The notes: generated from the letters alone by a model not told the origin. A stretch of DNA of 64,000 nt from Muriicola marianensis (GCF_014638095.1 NZ_BMFH01000001.1:945887-1009886), one strand, 5' to 3'; counted from the stretch's first letter, positions 31,118-39,817 are shown. Translations and numbers: made by a program.

Positions 31118-31501
31118 TTATTTAAGCTCAACTTCTGCTCCTGCTTCTTCCAAAGATTTTTTGATGCCTTCAGCTTCGTCCTTAGACACAGCTTCTTTAA
31201 CGGCTTTTGGTGCACTGTCTACGATGTCCTTAGCGTCTTTCAGCCCAAGACCGGTCAGTTCTTTCACCAATTTAACTACAGCGAGTTTAGAGGCACCGGC
31301 TGCTTTCAGGATCACATCAAATTCTGTTTTTTCCTCAGCGGCTTCAGCTTCTCCACCTCCGGCAGCTCCGCCAGCGGCAACAGCAACAGCTGCAGCAGCA
31401 GGCTCAATGCCATACTCTTCTTTTAGGATGTCAGCCAATTCGTTTACCTCTTTTACGGTAAGGTTGACCAACTGTTCTGCGAATTCTTTTAAATCTGCCA
31501 T
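31118..31501 (-). CDS. rplL: 50S ribosomal protein L7/L12
   Basis: This is the stalk protein that recruits translation GTPases. The 127-residue product starts [24 protein letters not shown] at the ATG at 31501. An upstream in-frame start at 31600 would add 33 residues unlike L7/L12 and overlap the rplJ end, so I rejected it. The Ala/Gly-rich hinge (about residues 37-55) and the C-terminal domain ([35 protein letters not shown]) are present. It follows rplJ by 52 bp in the rplKAJL order. Confidence 0.97.
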   Translation of the reverse strand: MADLKEFAEQLVNLTVKEVNELADILKEEYGIEPAAAAVAVAAGGAAGGGEAEAAEEKTEFDVILKAAGASKLAVVKLVKELTGLGLKDAKDIVDSAPKAVKEAVSKDEAEGIKKSLEEAGAEVELK

Positions 31502-31553
31502 TTTTCTATCGTTTAATAAAATTTTAAAATATACTTGTTTTAGTGCGTACTGA

Positions 31554-32069
31554 TTATCTTTCTGATAAGGTCTTGAGGATACCCGCCAGCTTGCCTCCAC
31601 CTGATTTCAGGCCGGAGATCACATTCTTGGCTGGAGACTGGAGCAATCCGATGATATCTCCGATCACTTCCTCCTTAGACTTGATACTTACCAGGGTATC
31701 TAACTTATCATCCCCAACAAAGATGGCCTCTTCGATAAATGCACCTTTCAATAAGGGTTTATCGGCCTTCTTCCTGAAGGTTTTGATCAGTTTGGCCGGG
31801 GCGTTCCCTGTTTCTGAGAACATAAGGGATGTATTTCCCGTAAGTACCTCAGGGAGTTCCCCGAATTCTTTATCTGAAGCCTCCATGGCTTTTGCCAGCA
31901 AGGTGTTCTTGACCACGGAGAGCTTGATGTTTGCCTTAAAGCAGGCCCTTCTCAGCTCAGAGGTAGTCAGGGCATCCAAGCCCGAAATATCGGCCAGGTA
32001 AATGGTCGAATTCTCGGCCAGCTGTGCAGTCAGATCTTGTATTACCGTAGCTTTTTCTTCTCTTGTCAT
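31554..32069 (-). CDS. rplJ: 50S ribosomal protein L10
   Basis: L10 forms the base of the ribosomal stalk and binds L7/L12 dimers through its C-terminal helix. The 171-residue product starts [20 protein letters not shown] and contains the L10 core ([34 protein letters not shown]). It sits between rplA and rplL on the same strand. In many bacteria L10-L12 represses its own operon; I see no defined leader structure here. Confidence 0.97.
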   Translation of the reverse strand: MTREEKATVIQDLTAQLAENSTIYLADISGLDALTTSELRRACFKANIKLSVVKNTLLAKAMEASDKEFGELPEVLTGNTSLMFSETGNAPAKLIKTFRKKADKPLLKGAFIEEAIFVGDDKLDTLVSIKSKEEVIGDIIGLLQSPAKNVISGLKSGGGKLAGILKTLSER

Positions 32070-32087
32070 TCTTTTACGTTTTCAGAA

Positions 32088-32777
32088 TTAAACCGCTTTG
32101 GGATCTAATTGAACACTGGGACTCATGGTGCTTGACATGTAGATGCTCTTCATATACACTCCTTTGGCCGCTGTGGGTTTCAACTTCACCAGCGTATCGA
32201 GGAGTTCTTTGGCATTGCCCGCGATCTTCTCTGCAGGAAAGGAGGCCTTTCCTATGGCAGCGTGTACGATCCCGGTCTTATCCACCTTGAAATCTATCTT
32301 ACCGGCTTTTACCTCGGATACGGCCTTGCCGATGTCCATGGTCACGGTTCCCGTCTTGGGGTTAGGCATGAGTCCGCGTGGGCCCAGTACCCTACCAAGG
32401 GGACCGAGTTTACCCATCACGCTTGGCATGGTGATAATGACGTCTACGTCTGTCCACCCACCTTTTATCTTATCGAGATACTCATCCAAACCGACGAAAT
32501 CCGCACCGGCTTCCTTCGCTTCTGCTTCCTTGTCCGGAGTCACCAGGGCCAAAACTTTTACATCTTTCCCGGTACCGTGAGGCAGGGTCACTACCCCCCG
32601 TACCATTTGGTTTGCCTTACGCGGATCCACGCCCAGGCGGACAGCGATATCGACAGATGCATCAAATTTGGTTTTGGTGATTTCCTTGATCAGGGCAGAA
32701 GCTTCTTCCAGGGAGTAGAGTTTGTCTTTCTCAATTCTAGCCCTGGCTTCTTTTTGCTTCTTTGTTAATTTTCCCAT
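32088..32777 (-). CDS. rplA: 50S ribosomal protein L1
   Basis: L1 binds 23S rRNA at the E-site stalk. The 229-residue product has the usual features ([40 protein letters not shown]) and full length. It follows rplK by 21 bp and precedes rplJ by 18 bp. L1 is commonly the repressor of the rplKA pair, but no target site was identified in the short leader upstream of rplK. Confidence 0.97.
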   Translation of the reverse strand: MGKLTKKQKEARARIEKDKLYSLEEASALIKEITKTKFDASVDIAVRLGVDPRKANQMVRGVVTLPHGTGKDVKVLALVTPDKEAEAKEAGADFVGLDEYLDKIKGGWTDVDVIITMPSVMGKLGPLGRVLGPRGLMPNPKTGTVTMDIGKAVSEVKAGKIDFKVDKTGIVHAAIGKASFPAEKIAGNAKELLDTLVKLKPTAAKGVYMKSIYMSSTMSPSVQLDPKAV

Positions 32778-32798
32778 ATAAAAATGCCTTTATAAGAT

Positions 32799-33236
32799 TT
32801 AAAAAGGTTTCTTACCTGCCACCTTGAGACCCATGGATCTCGCAGTTCCGGCAACCATGCTCATGGCAGATTCAACGGTAAACGCATTGAGGTCCACCAT
32901 TTTGTCTTCTGCGATGGCTTTCACCTGGTCCCAGGTAACATTCCCTGATTTAACTCGGTTAGGTTCGCCAGATCCTTTTTTAATCTTAGCCGCTTCCATA
33001 AGTTGCACTGCCGCTGGTGGTGTCTTTACGACAAAGTCGAATGACTTGTCCTTGTACACGGTGATAACCACAGGCAGGACTTTCCCCTGCTTGTCCTGGG
33101 TTCTGGCATTGAACTGCTTACAGAACTCCATGATGTTAACGCCGGCAGCACCTAAAGCGGGTCCAACCGGTGGCGACGGATTCGCAGCACCTCCCCTAAC
33201 TTGTAGTTTAACTACTTTACTTACTTCTTTTGCCAT
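32799..33236 (-). CDS. rplK: 50S ribosomal protein L11
   Basis: L11 forms part of the GTPase-associated centre. The 145-residue product shows the N-terminal proline-rich signature ([20 protein letters not shown]) and the C-terminal RNA-binding domain ([17 protein letters not shown]). It lies 71 bp after nusG, in the standard nusG-rplK-rplA order. Confidence 0.97.
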   Translation of the reverse strand: MAKEVSKVVKLQVRGGAANPSPPVGPALGAAGVNIMEFCKQFNARTQDKQGKVLPVVITVYKDKSFDFVVKTPPAAVQLMEAAKIKKGSGEPNRVKSGNVTWDQVKAIAEDKMVDLNAFTVESAMSMVAGTARSMGLKVAGKKPF

Positions 33237-33307
33237 TGTTTGAAATTAAATGTCAAAACCGTGTTTAAATTGGAAGCAACACAGCCTTTATATATGTAAC
33301 ATTTGTA

Positions 33308-33859
33308 TTATACTTTTTCTACCTGCATGTAACTCAGTTCCAGAGGGGTCTTTCTTCCAAAGATCTTCACCATTACCTCCAGCTTGCGTTTCTCCTCGTT
33401 GATGCGCTCCACGGTTCCATTGAAACCGTTGAATGGCCCATCTATTACCTTTACCGTTTCTCCCAGAACAAAAGGAATAGCTACACTGTCTGTATTGACA
33501 GCCAGCTCATCCACTTTCCCGAGCATACGGTTCACTTCGGACTTTCGAAGCGGTACAGGGTCTCCCCCCTTGGTCTCACCCAGGAAGCCGATCACATTAG
33601 TGATGGAGCGGATGATGTGAATCATCTCACCCCCCAGGTTGGCCTTGATCATGATATAACCGGGAAAATAAACCCTTTCCTTGTTGATCTTCTTGCCATT
33701 GCGGATCTGTACTACCTTTTCCGTAGGTACCAGAACCTCTTCCAGGTAATCCCCAAAGCCGGCTCTTTCAACCTCGGACTCAATATAGCCCTTGATCTTG
33801 TTTTCCTGACCGCTGACGGCCCTTACCACATACCATTTTTTCTCCAGAACTTCAGACAT
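33308..33859 (-). CDS. nusG: transcription termination/antitermination protein NusG
   Basis: NusG binds RNA polymerase and couples it to Rho or the ribosome. The 183-residue product has the NGN domain at the start (KKWYVVRAVSGQENKIKGYIESEVERAG) and a C-terminal KOW domain (ETVKVIDGPFNGFNGTVERI). It starts 8 bp after the secE stop and belongs to the secE-nusG-rpl unit. Confidence 0.97.
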   Translation of the reverse strand: MSEVLEKKWYVVRAVSGQENKIKGYIESEVERAGFGDYLEEVLVPTEKVVQIRNGKKINKERVYFPGYIMIKANLGGEMIHIIRSITNVIGFLGETKGGDPVPLRKSEVNRMLGKVDELAVNTDSVAIPFVLGETVKVIDGPFNGFNGTVERINEEKRKLEVMVKIFGRKTPLELSYMQVEKV

Positions 33860-33867
33860 GGCCTACG

Positions 33868-34053
33868 TTAGTTTAAGGTGTCGAAATACAGTTGAATCAA
33901 CTTGCTGAACACCGTATCCACACCCCAGGTCGCCAAAGCGAACAGGATGGAAAAAACAGCGACGATTACCATCAGGTTTGAGGCCTCAGCCCTGGTGGGC
34001 AGAGAGACGTTGTGTTTCAACTCTTCAAAAGATTCTCTTATATAGGTAATCAT
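33868..34053 (-). CDS. secE: preprotein translocase subunit SecE
   Basis: This is a 61-residue single-span membrane protein with the typical pattern: an amphipathic N-terminal stretch (YIRESFEELKHNVSLPTRAEA), then one hydrophobic transmembrane segment (about residues 27-50). SecE stabilises SecY in the Sec channel. It sits between tRNA-Trp and nusG as in most Bacteroidota. Confidence 0.95.
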   Translation of the reverse strand: MITYIRESFEELKHNVSLPTRAEASNLMVIVAVFSILFALATWGVDTVFSKLIQLYFDTLN

Positions 34054-34119
34054 GCTGTTTTAATTTTAAGGAGGGAAAATCGACCGTTCTCTAAAAACTC
34101 CCTTCTTTCTCTTACTGTG

Positions 34120-34192
34120 CACGGGAGGAGAGACTCGAACTCCCGACACCCGGTTTTGGAGACCGGTGCTCTACCAACTGAGCTACACCCGT
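34120..34192 (-). tRNA. tRNA-Trp (CCA anticodon)
   Basis: A 73-nt cloverleaf is readable on the minus strand. The anticodon loop CTCCAAA on a CCGGT/ACCGG stem gives CCA. The D-arm GCTC..GAGC and the T-loop TTCGAGT are present. No 3' CCA is encoded. Position 6-67 of the acceptor stem is a T-T mismatch, which is slightly unusual. Confidence 0.95.
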
Positions 34193-34213
34193 ATCTATTT
34201 GCATTGAAAGGCA

Positions 34214-34229
34214 TCCCGCCGTAGCGGGA
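34214..34229 (-). repeat. short GC hairpin between tuf and tRNA-Trp
   Basis: TCCCGC, loop CGTA, GCGGGA form a perfect 6-bp stem in the tuf/tRNA-Trp spacer. There is no T run on the minus strand, so it looks like a processing or stability structure, not a terminator. Confidence 0.5.
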
Positions 34230-34257
34230 CACCCTCAAGCTTATTTACTTCTTAGAA

Positions 34258-35445
34258 TTAATCTAAAATCTTGGTAACCTGTCCGGCTCCTACAGTCCTA
34301 CCACCTTCACGGATCGCGAATCTCAGACCCACGTTAAGGGCGATTGGCTGGAGAAGATCTACAGAAATGGTCAGGTTATCACCTGGCATTACCATCTCAA
34401 CTCCACTTGGCAGGTTGATTGTTCCTGTCACGTCTGTAGTCCTTACGTAGAACTGTGGACGGTAGTTGTTGTGGAAAGGAGTGTGACGTCCACCTTCTTC
34501 TTTTTTCAAGATATAGACCTCAGCCTCAAACTTGGCATGTGGCTTAACAGAACCTGGCTTGCAGATTACCATACCCCTTTTGATGTCAGACTTCTCGATA
34601 CCTCTGAGGAGGATACCTACGTTGTCTCCGGCTTCACCCCTGTCGAGGATCTTACGGAACATCTCAACTCCGGTGATAGTAGAAGTCAGTTTCTCAGCAC
34701 CCATACCGATGATATCTACAGGATCTCCGGTGTTAGCCACACCTGTTTCGATACGTCCTGTAGCAACAGTTCCACGACCGGTAATGGTAAATACGTCTTC
34801 AACTGGCATCAGGAAAGGTTTGTCAACATCCCTTTCTGGAAGTTCAATCCAGGTATCAACGGCTTCCATCAGCTCCATTACGGTGTCTACCCACTTTTGC
34901 TCACCATTGAGAGCACCCAGGGCAGAACCTGCAATTACGGGACCGTTATCACCGTCGTACTCATAGAAGGTAAGCAATTCCCTTACTTCCATTTCAACGA
35001 GTTCGAGAAGCTCCTCATCATCTACCATATCTACTTTGTTCAGGAAGACAACGATACGTGGAATACCTACCTGACGTCCCAGAAGGATGTGCTCTCGAGT
35101 TTGTGGCATAGGTCCATCTGTTGCAGCAACAACGAGGATGGCACCGTCCATTTGAGCAGCACCGGTAACCATGTTCTTCACGTAGTCGGCGTGACCAGGA
35201 CAGTCAACGTGAGCATAGTGACGATTGGCTGTCTGGTACTCAACGTGAGACGTGTTGATCGTAATACCCCTTTCTTTTTCTTCAGGTGCATTATCGATAG
35301 AGTCGAAGCTCCTGATTTCGGATAGCCCTGCATTTGCTAATACGGTTGTAATAGCGGCAGTCAATGTAGTTTTACCGTGGTCAACGTGTCCAATAGTACC
35401 TATATTTAAGTGCGGTTTGGAACGATTAAAGGTTTCCTTTGCCAT
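34258..35445 (-). CDS. tuf: elongation factor Tu
   Basis: EF-Tu delivers aminoacyl-tRNA to the ribosome. The 395-residue product has G1 [14 protein letters not shown], the effector region [14 protein letters not shown]3 DCPGHADY and G4 NKVDMVDD, followed by domains 2 and 3 ending [14 protein letters not shown]. It is flanked by tRNA-Thr upstream and tRNA-Trp downstream on the same strand, so mRNA and tRNAs are probably cut from one transcript. Confidence 0.98.
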   Translation of the reverse strand: MAKETFNRSKPHLNIGTIGHVDHGKTTLTAAITTVLANAGLSEIRSFDSIDNAPEEKERGITINTSHVEYQTANRHYAHVDCPGHADYVKNMVTGAAQMDGAILVVAATDGPMPQTREHILLGRQVGIPRIVVFLNKVDMVDDEELLELVEMEVRELLTFYEYDGDNGPVIAGSALGALNGEQKWVDTVMELMEAVDTWIELPERDVDKPFLMPVEDVFTITGRGTVATGRIETGVANTGDPVDIIGMGAEKLTSTITGVEMFRKILDRGEAGDNVGILLRGIEKSDIKRGMVICKPGSVKPHAKFEAEVYILKKEEGGRHTPFHNNYRPQFYVRTTDVTGTINLPSGVEMVMPGDNLTISVDLLQPIALNVGLRFAIREGGRTVGAGQVTKILD

Positions 35446-35499
35446 TTTAATGAATTTTGATCTTAGTTTATATTAGTGTCCAAATTTTTCCAATCGTAG

Positions 35500-35571
35500 A
35501 GCCAACGACGGGAATTGAACCCGTGACCTCTTCCTTACCAAGGAAACGCTCTACCCCTGAGCTACGTCGGC
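35500..35571 (-). tRNA. tRNA-Thr (GGT anticodon)
   Basis: The 72-nt cloverleaf on the minus strand has acceptor GCCGACG with CGTTGGC, anticodon loop TTGGTAA (GGT) and T-loop TTCAATT. No CCA is encoded. It lies just upstream of tuf, as E. coli thrT does. Confidence 0.95.
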
Positions 35572-35662
35572 ATTTTGGGTTTGAGTTCATGTTCGGGGGT
35601 AATTCTGACCACACCCCGTGTAACCATCACCCCAAACAGCAAACGTTCACTCAAAGTTCTTG

Positions 35663-35735
35663 AGCGGGAGACCGGGTTCGAACCGGCGACATTCAGCTTG
35701 GAAGGCTGACGCTCTACCAACTGAGCTACTCCCGC
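35663..35735 (-). tRNA. tRNA-Gly (TCC anticodon)
   Basis: The 73-nt cloverleaf has acceptor GCGGGAG with CTCCCGC, anticodon loop CTTCCAA (TCC) and T-loop TTCGAAC. No CCA is encoded. It corresponds in place and anticodon to E. coli glyT. Confidence 0.95.
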
Positions 35736-35853
35736 GTTACTTTAAATTTCAATATTTCAATTTCCGAACATCTCCCTTTATTTCAGATCCAGGATATTTG
35801 AAATCCTTGATTAGAAACCTCCATTTTGGAAGGATTACCTCTCTTCGTTCGGT

Positions 35854-35941
35854 GATCCTGGTTCGGTGAACCAGGATCAAAGATTTTTTCTCGTGGTCTT
35901 ACAAGAGCGAGCTCTTGACGCCCACTTTGAAAAAATCTTTG
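35854..35941 (-). repeat. nested perfect inverted repeats between tRNA-Tyr and tRNA-Gly
   Basis: Three perfect hairpins lie side by side. An 11-bp stem with a 3-nt loop covers 35854-35878. A 13-bp stem has arms at 35878-35890 and 35929-35941. Inside it is a 7-bp stem with a 2-nt loop (35902-35917). GTGG/CCAC pairing (35893-35896 with 35922-35925) extends the inner structure. The outer arm ends one base from the tRNA-Tyr 3' end. This could be a processing element or a small palindromic repeat family member. Confidence 0.75.
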
Positions 35942-36024
35942 TGGGGAGAGCAGGATTCGAACCTGCGAAGGTAAAAACCAACAGATTTACAGTCTGTCCT
36001 CGTTGGCCGCTTGAGTATCTCCCC
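35942..36024 (-). tRNA. tRNA-Tyr (GTA anticodon)
   Basis: The 83-nt tRNA has a long variable arm. Acceptor GGGGAGA pairs with TCTCCCC, anticodon loop CTGTAAA gives GTA, and the T-loop is TTCGAAT. No CCA is encoded. It corresponds to E. coli tyrU in the conserved tRNA-tuf cluster. Confidence 0.95.
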
Positions 36025-36051
36025 GAACCCTTTGTTTTTTAAGAACTTTCG

Positions 36052-36125
36052 AGCCGATGGAGGGACTCGAACCCACGACCCCGAGATTACAAATCACGTG
36101 CTCTAGCCAGCTGAGCTACATCGGC
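36052..36125 (-). tRNA. tRNA-Thr (TGT anticodon)
   Basis: The 74-nt cloverleaf has acceptor GCCGATG with CATCGGC-complementary 3' arm, anticodon loop TTTGTAA (TGT) and T-loop TTCGAGT. One T-T mismatch is seen in the anticodon stem. It is the first tRNA of the cluster, matching E. coli thrU. Confidence 0.94.
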
Positions 36126-36144
36126 TTTGACCGCTTTTTCAAGC

Positions 36145-36174
36145 ACAAAAAAGTCCGCTATTTCTAACGGACTG
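36145..36174 (-). terminator. hpf terminator hairpin
   Basis: AGTCCG (36152-36157) and CGGACT (36168-36173) pair, with a further TA/TA closing the loop. On the minus strand six T follow. It ends the hpf transcript, whose stop is at 36211. The transcript start of the tRNA operon falls within the same hairpin. Confidence 0.75.
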
Positions 36175-36203
36175 CAAATGTAGATATTTTTTGTTTTAAA
36201 CAA
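36175..36203 (-). promoter_or_regulatory. promoter of the tRNA-tuf-rpo operon
   Basis: On the minus strand a TTG (36203-36201), 18 bases and TACATTTG (36182-36175) match the Bacteroidota consensus TTG-N19-TAnnTTTG closely. The expected start site is near 36170, about 45 bp before tRNA-Thr. Such a strong match suits a highly expressed translation operon. Confidence 0.7.
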
Positions 36204-36210
36204 AACTATT

Positions 36211-36528
36211 TCACAAAAATTTTAAAGGGACAAAACCCCTTGCTTTCCTTTTCCTGGCGAGCAATTTCCGTTCCAGGGAATCACAGGCAAAATCCACGGC
36301 TTCCTCGAAGGTTTTGCATTGTTTTTTAACAATGAATACATCGCCGGGTACGTGCACCTTAATCTCCACCAATTTGTTTTCCTTATCACTCGCATTCTCT
36401 ACCTTTAAATATACATCCGCATTGACAATCCTGTTGTAAAACACATCCAGCTTATCCAGACGTTTCCGAATGAATTTCAACAATTTGATGTCTGCAGTGA
36501 AGTTGACAGCTTGTGTTTGTACTTTCAT
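36211..36528 (-). CDS. hpf: ribosome hibernation-promoting factor, short form
   Basis: The 105-residue protein belongs to the HPF/RaiA/S30AE family (MKVQTQAVNFTADIKLLKFIRKRLDKLDVF, HVPGDVFIVKKQCKTFEEAVD). It binds the 30S decoding region and helps silence ribosomes when growth slows. It lacks the C-terminal dimerisation domain of long HPF. It lies 45 bp after xerC and directly before the tRNA-tuf operon, with its own terminator. Confidence 0.92.
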   Translation of the reverse strand: MKVQTQAVNFTADIKLLKFIRKRLDKLDVFYNRIVNADVYLKVENASDKENKLVEIKVHVPGDVFIVKKQCKTFEEAVDFACDSLERKLLARKRKARGFVPLKFL

Positions 36529-36573
36529 CAGCTAACTTTTTAGGGTTATACCTTAATATAATAAAGTTTATAC

Positions 36574-37464
36574 TTATTTCCGATTCCTCGGGTGAGCCCT
36601 GGAGTGCACTTTCTTAAGCTCCGATATACTGTTATGGGTATAGACCTGAGTGGATGCCAGGCTTGAATGTCCCAGCAGTTCCTTGACGGAATTCAGATCG
36701 GCTCCCTGATTGAGCATATGGGTGGCGAAGGTATGCCTGAGGATATGCGGACTTTTTTTGACTTTTGAGGATACTTTGCTAAAATAACCATTGATGATCC
36801 TGTAAACCAGGGTTTCGTACATCTTTTTCCCTTTAGAAGTCAGAAATACCGCCTTGTTCCCGGAAGAAGGAAGCTGGTTCTCCCTCAGGGAAAGATATTC
36901 TTCTATCAGGTGTACCGTAGACGGTAAGAGAGGAATGATCCGCTCCTTGTTTCGTTTTCCGAGGACCCTGAGGGTCCGCTTTGAAAGGTCTATATCCCGC
37001 AGCTCAAGGTTGATCAATTCGGATCGACGGATCCCGGTAGCGTAGAAGAGTTCTATAATCAACCTGTCGCGAACCCCTTCAAAGTCGTCCTCGAAAGGAA
37101 TGCTGTTCAACAGCTCTCCCATCTCCGACTGAGAGAAGGGGATCTCAACTTTTTTAGGAGTTTTAAGGGCCTTATGCCTGGCCAACGGGTTGGCAGATAC
37201 ATCACCCACTTTGAGGAGGAATTTGTAATAGGATTTAAGAGAGGTCACCTTGCGGTTAACACTGCGGTTGCTGATCCCCTCTTCTACCAGGTGAACGATC
37301 CACTCCCTGATCTCACCGTAGCTGGCATCCTCTATTCCCGAGCCCGGTTGCCGCTCCCCGGAAAAGGCACTGAATTCTTCCAGGTCTTTCCGGTATGCCT
37401 TTACCGTATGGGGGGAATACTTTTTTTCATAAGACAGGTAAGAGATAAAAGCATCGATGGCCAT
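36574..37464 (-). CDS. xerC: tyrosine recombinase XerC-like
   Basis: The enzyme resolves chromosome dimers at dif with a partner recombinase. From the ATG at 37464 (MAIDAFISYLSYEKKYSPHT) it has 296 residues, the usual Xer length; five extra residues from 37479 do not match the family. It has an N-terminal SAM-like domain and the catalytic set: Arg in YATGIRRSELI, His-x-x-Arg in PHILRHTFATHML, His in ELLGHSSL and Tyr in STQVYTH. Its place between rpsU and hpf is common in Flavobacteriaceae. XerC versus XerD is not decided by sequence alone. Confidence 0.92.
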   Translation of the reverse strand: MAIDAFISYLSYEKKYSPHTVKAYRKDLEEFSAFSGERQPGSGIEDASYGEIREWIVHLVEEGISNRSVNRKVTSLKSYYKFLLKVGDVSANPLARHKALKTPKKVEIPFSQSEMGELLNSIPFEDDFEGVRDRLIIELFYATGIRRSELINLELRDIDLSKRTLRVLGKRNKERIIPLLPSTVHLIEEYLSLRENQLPSSGNKAVFLTSKGKKMYETLVYRIINGYFSKVSSKVKKSPHILRHTFATHMLNQGADLNSVKELLGHSSLASTQVYTHNSISELKKVHSRAHPRNRK

Positions 37465-37500
37465 ATCCCAAAGATACAAAAGGCAGATAGAGATAAGATC

Positions 37501-37529
37501 AAAAAAAATCCCGCCCGAAGGCAGGATTT
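37501..37529 (-). terminator. rpsU terminator
   Basis: AAATCCCGCC (37506-37515) and GGCAGGATTT (37520-37529) pair over 10 bp with one mismatch around a CGAA loop. On the minus strand the stem is followed by eight T. It lies about 20 bp after the rpsU stop. Confidence 0.8.
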
Positions 37530-37549
37530 CAAATTGAGTGATTTCTGAG

Positions 37550-37744
37550 TTAGATCTCCTCTTTATCTCGGAGACTCTGAATATATTGTGCTTTTTGGAT
37601 CTGCTGTCTGCGTTCCACTGAAGGTTTTGTGAATTGCTGGCGCTTCCTCAACTGACGCATGGTCCCTGTTCTGTCGAATTTGCGTTTAAAGCGCTTCAGG
37701 GCTCTGTCTATGTTTTCTCCTTCTTTTACTGGTATTATCAACAT
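37550..37744 (-). CDS. rpsU: 30S ribosomal protein S21
   Basis: The 64-residue basic protein has the bS21 pattern (VKEGENIDRALKRFKRKFDRTGTMRQLRKRQQF). It binds near the 3' end of 16S rRNA. Its end is followed by a terminator, so xerC downstream likely needs its own promoter or read-through. Confidence 0.95.
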   Translation of the reverse strand: MLIIPVKEGENIDRALKRFKRKFDRTGTMRQLRKRQQFTKPSVERRQQIQKAQYIQSLRDKEEI

Positions 37745-37813
37745 GGGCTACAACCTCCTTTCTTTTGGGATTCGGGTCGCAAAGATAAGGCGATTTCCGA
37801 ATAAGAAACAAAC

Positions 37814-38962
37814 TTATTTCAAAATATTCTTCGCGATCACCACTTTCTGAATCTCGGTAGTTCCCTCGCCTATCGTACACAACTTGGCATCCCTGTAGAA
37901 TTTCTCGACCGGGAAGTCCTTAGTGTACCCATAGCCACCGTGAATCTGTACCGCTTCATTGGCCACCCTGACGCACATTTCCGAGGCGTACATTTTAGAC
38001 ATGGCACTCCATTTAGTCATCTTTCTGCCCTGGTTCTTCAGGAAGGCAGCTTTGTGAAGCAACAGTTCGGAGGCCTCTATTTCAGTGGCCATTTCGGCAA
38101 GCTTAAAAGAAACCCCCTGGAAAGAACTGATCGGTTTACCGAACTGTACCCGCTCCTTGGAATATTTAAGGGCAGCTTCATAGGCTCCTTTGGCAATCCC
38201 TAGGGAAAGGGCACCTATGGAAATCCTACCCCCATCGAGGATCTTCATGGATTGTATAAAACCATCGCCGATCTCTCCTATCCTGTTTTCGTCAGGAATT
38301 CGACAATTGTCGAAGACCAGCTCGGCAGTCTCGCTGGCCCGCATCCCCAGTTTATCTTCCTTCTTTCCACTGGTAAAACCCCTTGTCCCTTTTTCAATGG
38401 CAAAGGCAGTCATTCCGTGACTGTCACCTTTTTCTCCCGTCCTGGCGATGACCACGGCGATGTCACCACTTTTCCCGTGGGTAATGAAATTTTTGGCCCC
38501 ATTGAGGATCCAGTCATCCCCGTCCTTCACTGCGGTTGTACTCATCCCCCCGGCATCGGAACCCGTATTGTGCTCAGTTAGTCCCCAGGCACCTATCCAT
38601 TCTCCTGTCGCTAGTTTCGGGATCCAGCGATCTTTCTGTTCAGCCGAACCAAATGAAAGGATATGATTGGTACAAAGTGAGTTGTGGGCGGCAATGGAAA
38701 GTCCAATAGAGGGATCTACCTTGGAGATCTCTTCTATAATGGCTATATACTCGTGATATCCCAGGCCTGAGCCTCCCAGGCTTTCGGGTACAAGAACACC
38801 CATAAAACCCATAGATCCTGCCTTTTTAAAGACGTCGACAGGGAATTCCTGGGTCTCGTCCCAGTGCATTACGTAAGGTCTGATATGCTGCTCTGCGAAT
38901 TGTCTTGCGGATTCCGCTACCATTCGCTGGGTCTCAGAATAATCAAACCCAAATTCAGTCAT
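37814..38962 (-). CDS. acyl-CoA dehydrogenase (short/medium-chain type)
   Basis: This FAD enzyme oxidises acyl-CoA to enoyl-CoA in beta-oxidation or amino-acid breakdown. From the ATG at 38962 (MTEFGFDYSETQRM) it has 382 residues; an ATG 15 bp upstream is also possible. Family motifs are present: WGLTEHNTGSDAGGM, the FAD-binding HGGYGYTKDFPVEKFYRDAK, and the catalytic Glu in TIGEGTTEIQK. The acyl chain length specificity cannot be read from the sequence. It is the gene after the ComEA-like gene on the same strand, 28 bp away. Confidence 0.93.
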   Translation of the reverse strand: MTEFGFDYSETQRMVAESARQFAEQHIRPYVMHWDETQEFPVDVFKKAGSMGFMGVLVPESLGGSGLGYHEYIAIIEEISKVDPSIGLSIAAHNSLCTNHILSFGSAEQKDRWIPKLATGEWIGAWGLTEHNTGSDAGGMSTTAVKDGDDWILNGAKNFITHGKSGDIAVVIARTGEKGDSHGMTAFAIEKGTRGFTSGKKEDKLGMRASETAELVFDNCRIPDENRIGEIGDGFIQSMKILDGGRISIGALSLGIAKGAYEAALKYSKERVQFGKPISSFQGVSFKLAEMATEIEASELLLHKAAFLKNQGRKMTKWSAMSKMYASEMCVRVANEAVQIHGGYGYTKDFPVEKFYRDAKLCTIGEGTTEIQKVVIAKNILK

Positions 38963-38989
38963 TGTTCCAGTGATCATTCTAGCAATTTT

Positions 38990-39817
38990 TTACAGGGCCA
39001 AATATAGCTTAATTCTGTTAATCCGTTCAGATGGAAAATCTTCAATTTTTGTTAATTGTTCGATAGAGTCGAACTTGCCGACACTATCCCTGTAGGCCAC
39101 GATCCTCTCAGCGAGCCTCTTCCCAAGATACACCAATTTACACAATTCCACTTCCCCTGCCCGGTTCAGAGAGATCAATTCGACAGGCGGCGCCTCCTGC
39201 ACCCTGAATACTTTAAGGGCCCGTCTTCCCACCTCCTCATCGAGACCATATACATCAAAAAGTTGTTCATCTACCAAAAATCCCCCCAGCCTGTTCCTGA
39301 AACGAACGATGCGAGAAGATAACACAGGGCCGATACCGGAGATAGCCTGCAGATCCTCGGCAGTAGCCTTGTTCAGGTCTTTTAATTCAAAGGGTTTCTG
39401 CTTCCTTCTTACCGTCACTTTTTGTTTTTTATTGAACTGCGGAAATGAGAGATAGGGGGCGATAACCCTTAGCAGACTGTCTGAGATCTCAGTAACCCTT
39501 CTGAATTCCTCTGCCGAATTCACGTACTTGCCTTTTTTCCTGAAGGTGTAAAGACGGTCGAGTTCCAACGCAGACATCCCCAGAAGATAGCCTCTGTAAT
39601 CATTAATATAGTTTGGATTGAAGGGCCTGACTGCCCTCTCGGTAGCGGGATGCTCCGGGCTGGAAATGATCAGGCTATCAATAGTCAGCAAGGGAACCTT
39701 ATCTGACTTAAAGGCGGGATTGTAAAACCAAAGGATACATTGCAAAGTTGCGATCAGGATCAGCAGGGCTGAGATTCCCCTTTTTTCCTGTTTAGAATAT
39801 CGGAAAGGGGGTCTCAT
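38990..39817 (-). CDS. helix-hairpin-helix protein, ComEA-like
   Basis: The 275-residue protein has a basic N-terminus and one membrane segment (about residues 16-33). The rest carries paired helix-hairpin-helix motifs (LNKATAEDLQAISGIGPVLSSRIVRFRN; LNRAGEVELCKLVYLGKRLAERIVAYRD). This resembles ComEA, which binds DNA in natural transformation, though flavobacterial members are larger and their role is unproven. It would be anchored in the inner membrane facing outward. Confidence 0.85.
   Translation of the reverse strand: MRPPFRYSKQEKRGISALLILIATLQCILWFYNPAFKSDKVPLLTIDSLIISSPEHPATERAVRPFNPNYINDYRGYLLGMSALELDRLYTFRKKGKYVNSAEEFRRVTEISDSLLRVIAPYLSFPQFNKKQKVTVRRKQKPFELKDLNKATAEDLQAISGIGPVLSSRIVRFRNRLGGFLVDEQLFDVYGLDEEVGRRALKVFRVQEAPPVELISLNRAGEVELCKLVYLGKRLAERIVAYRDSVGKFDSIEQLTKIEDFPSERINRIKLYLAL

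Noticed and set aside
34471-35325. 284-codon open frame on the plus strand opposite tuf
   Set aside because: It lies fully antisense to tuf, has no recognised domain and is explained by codon bias of a highly expressed gene.
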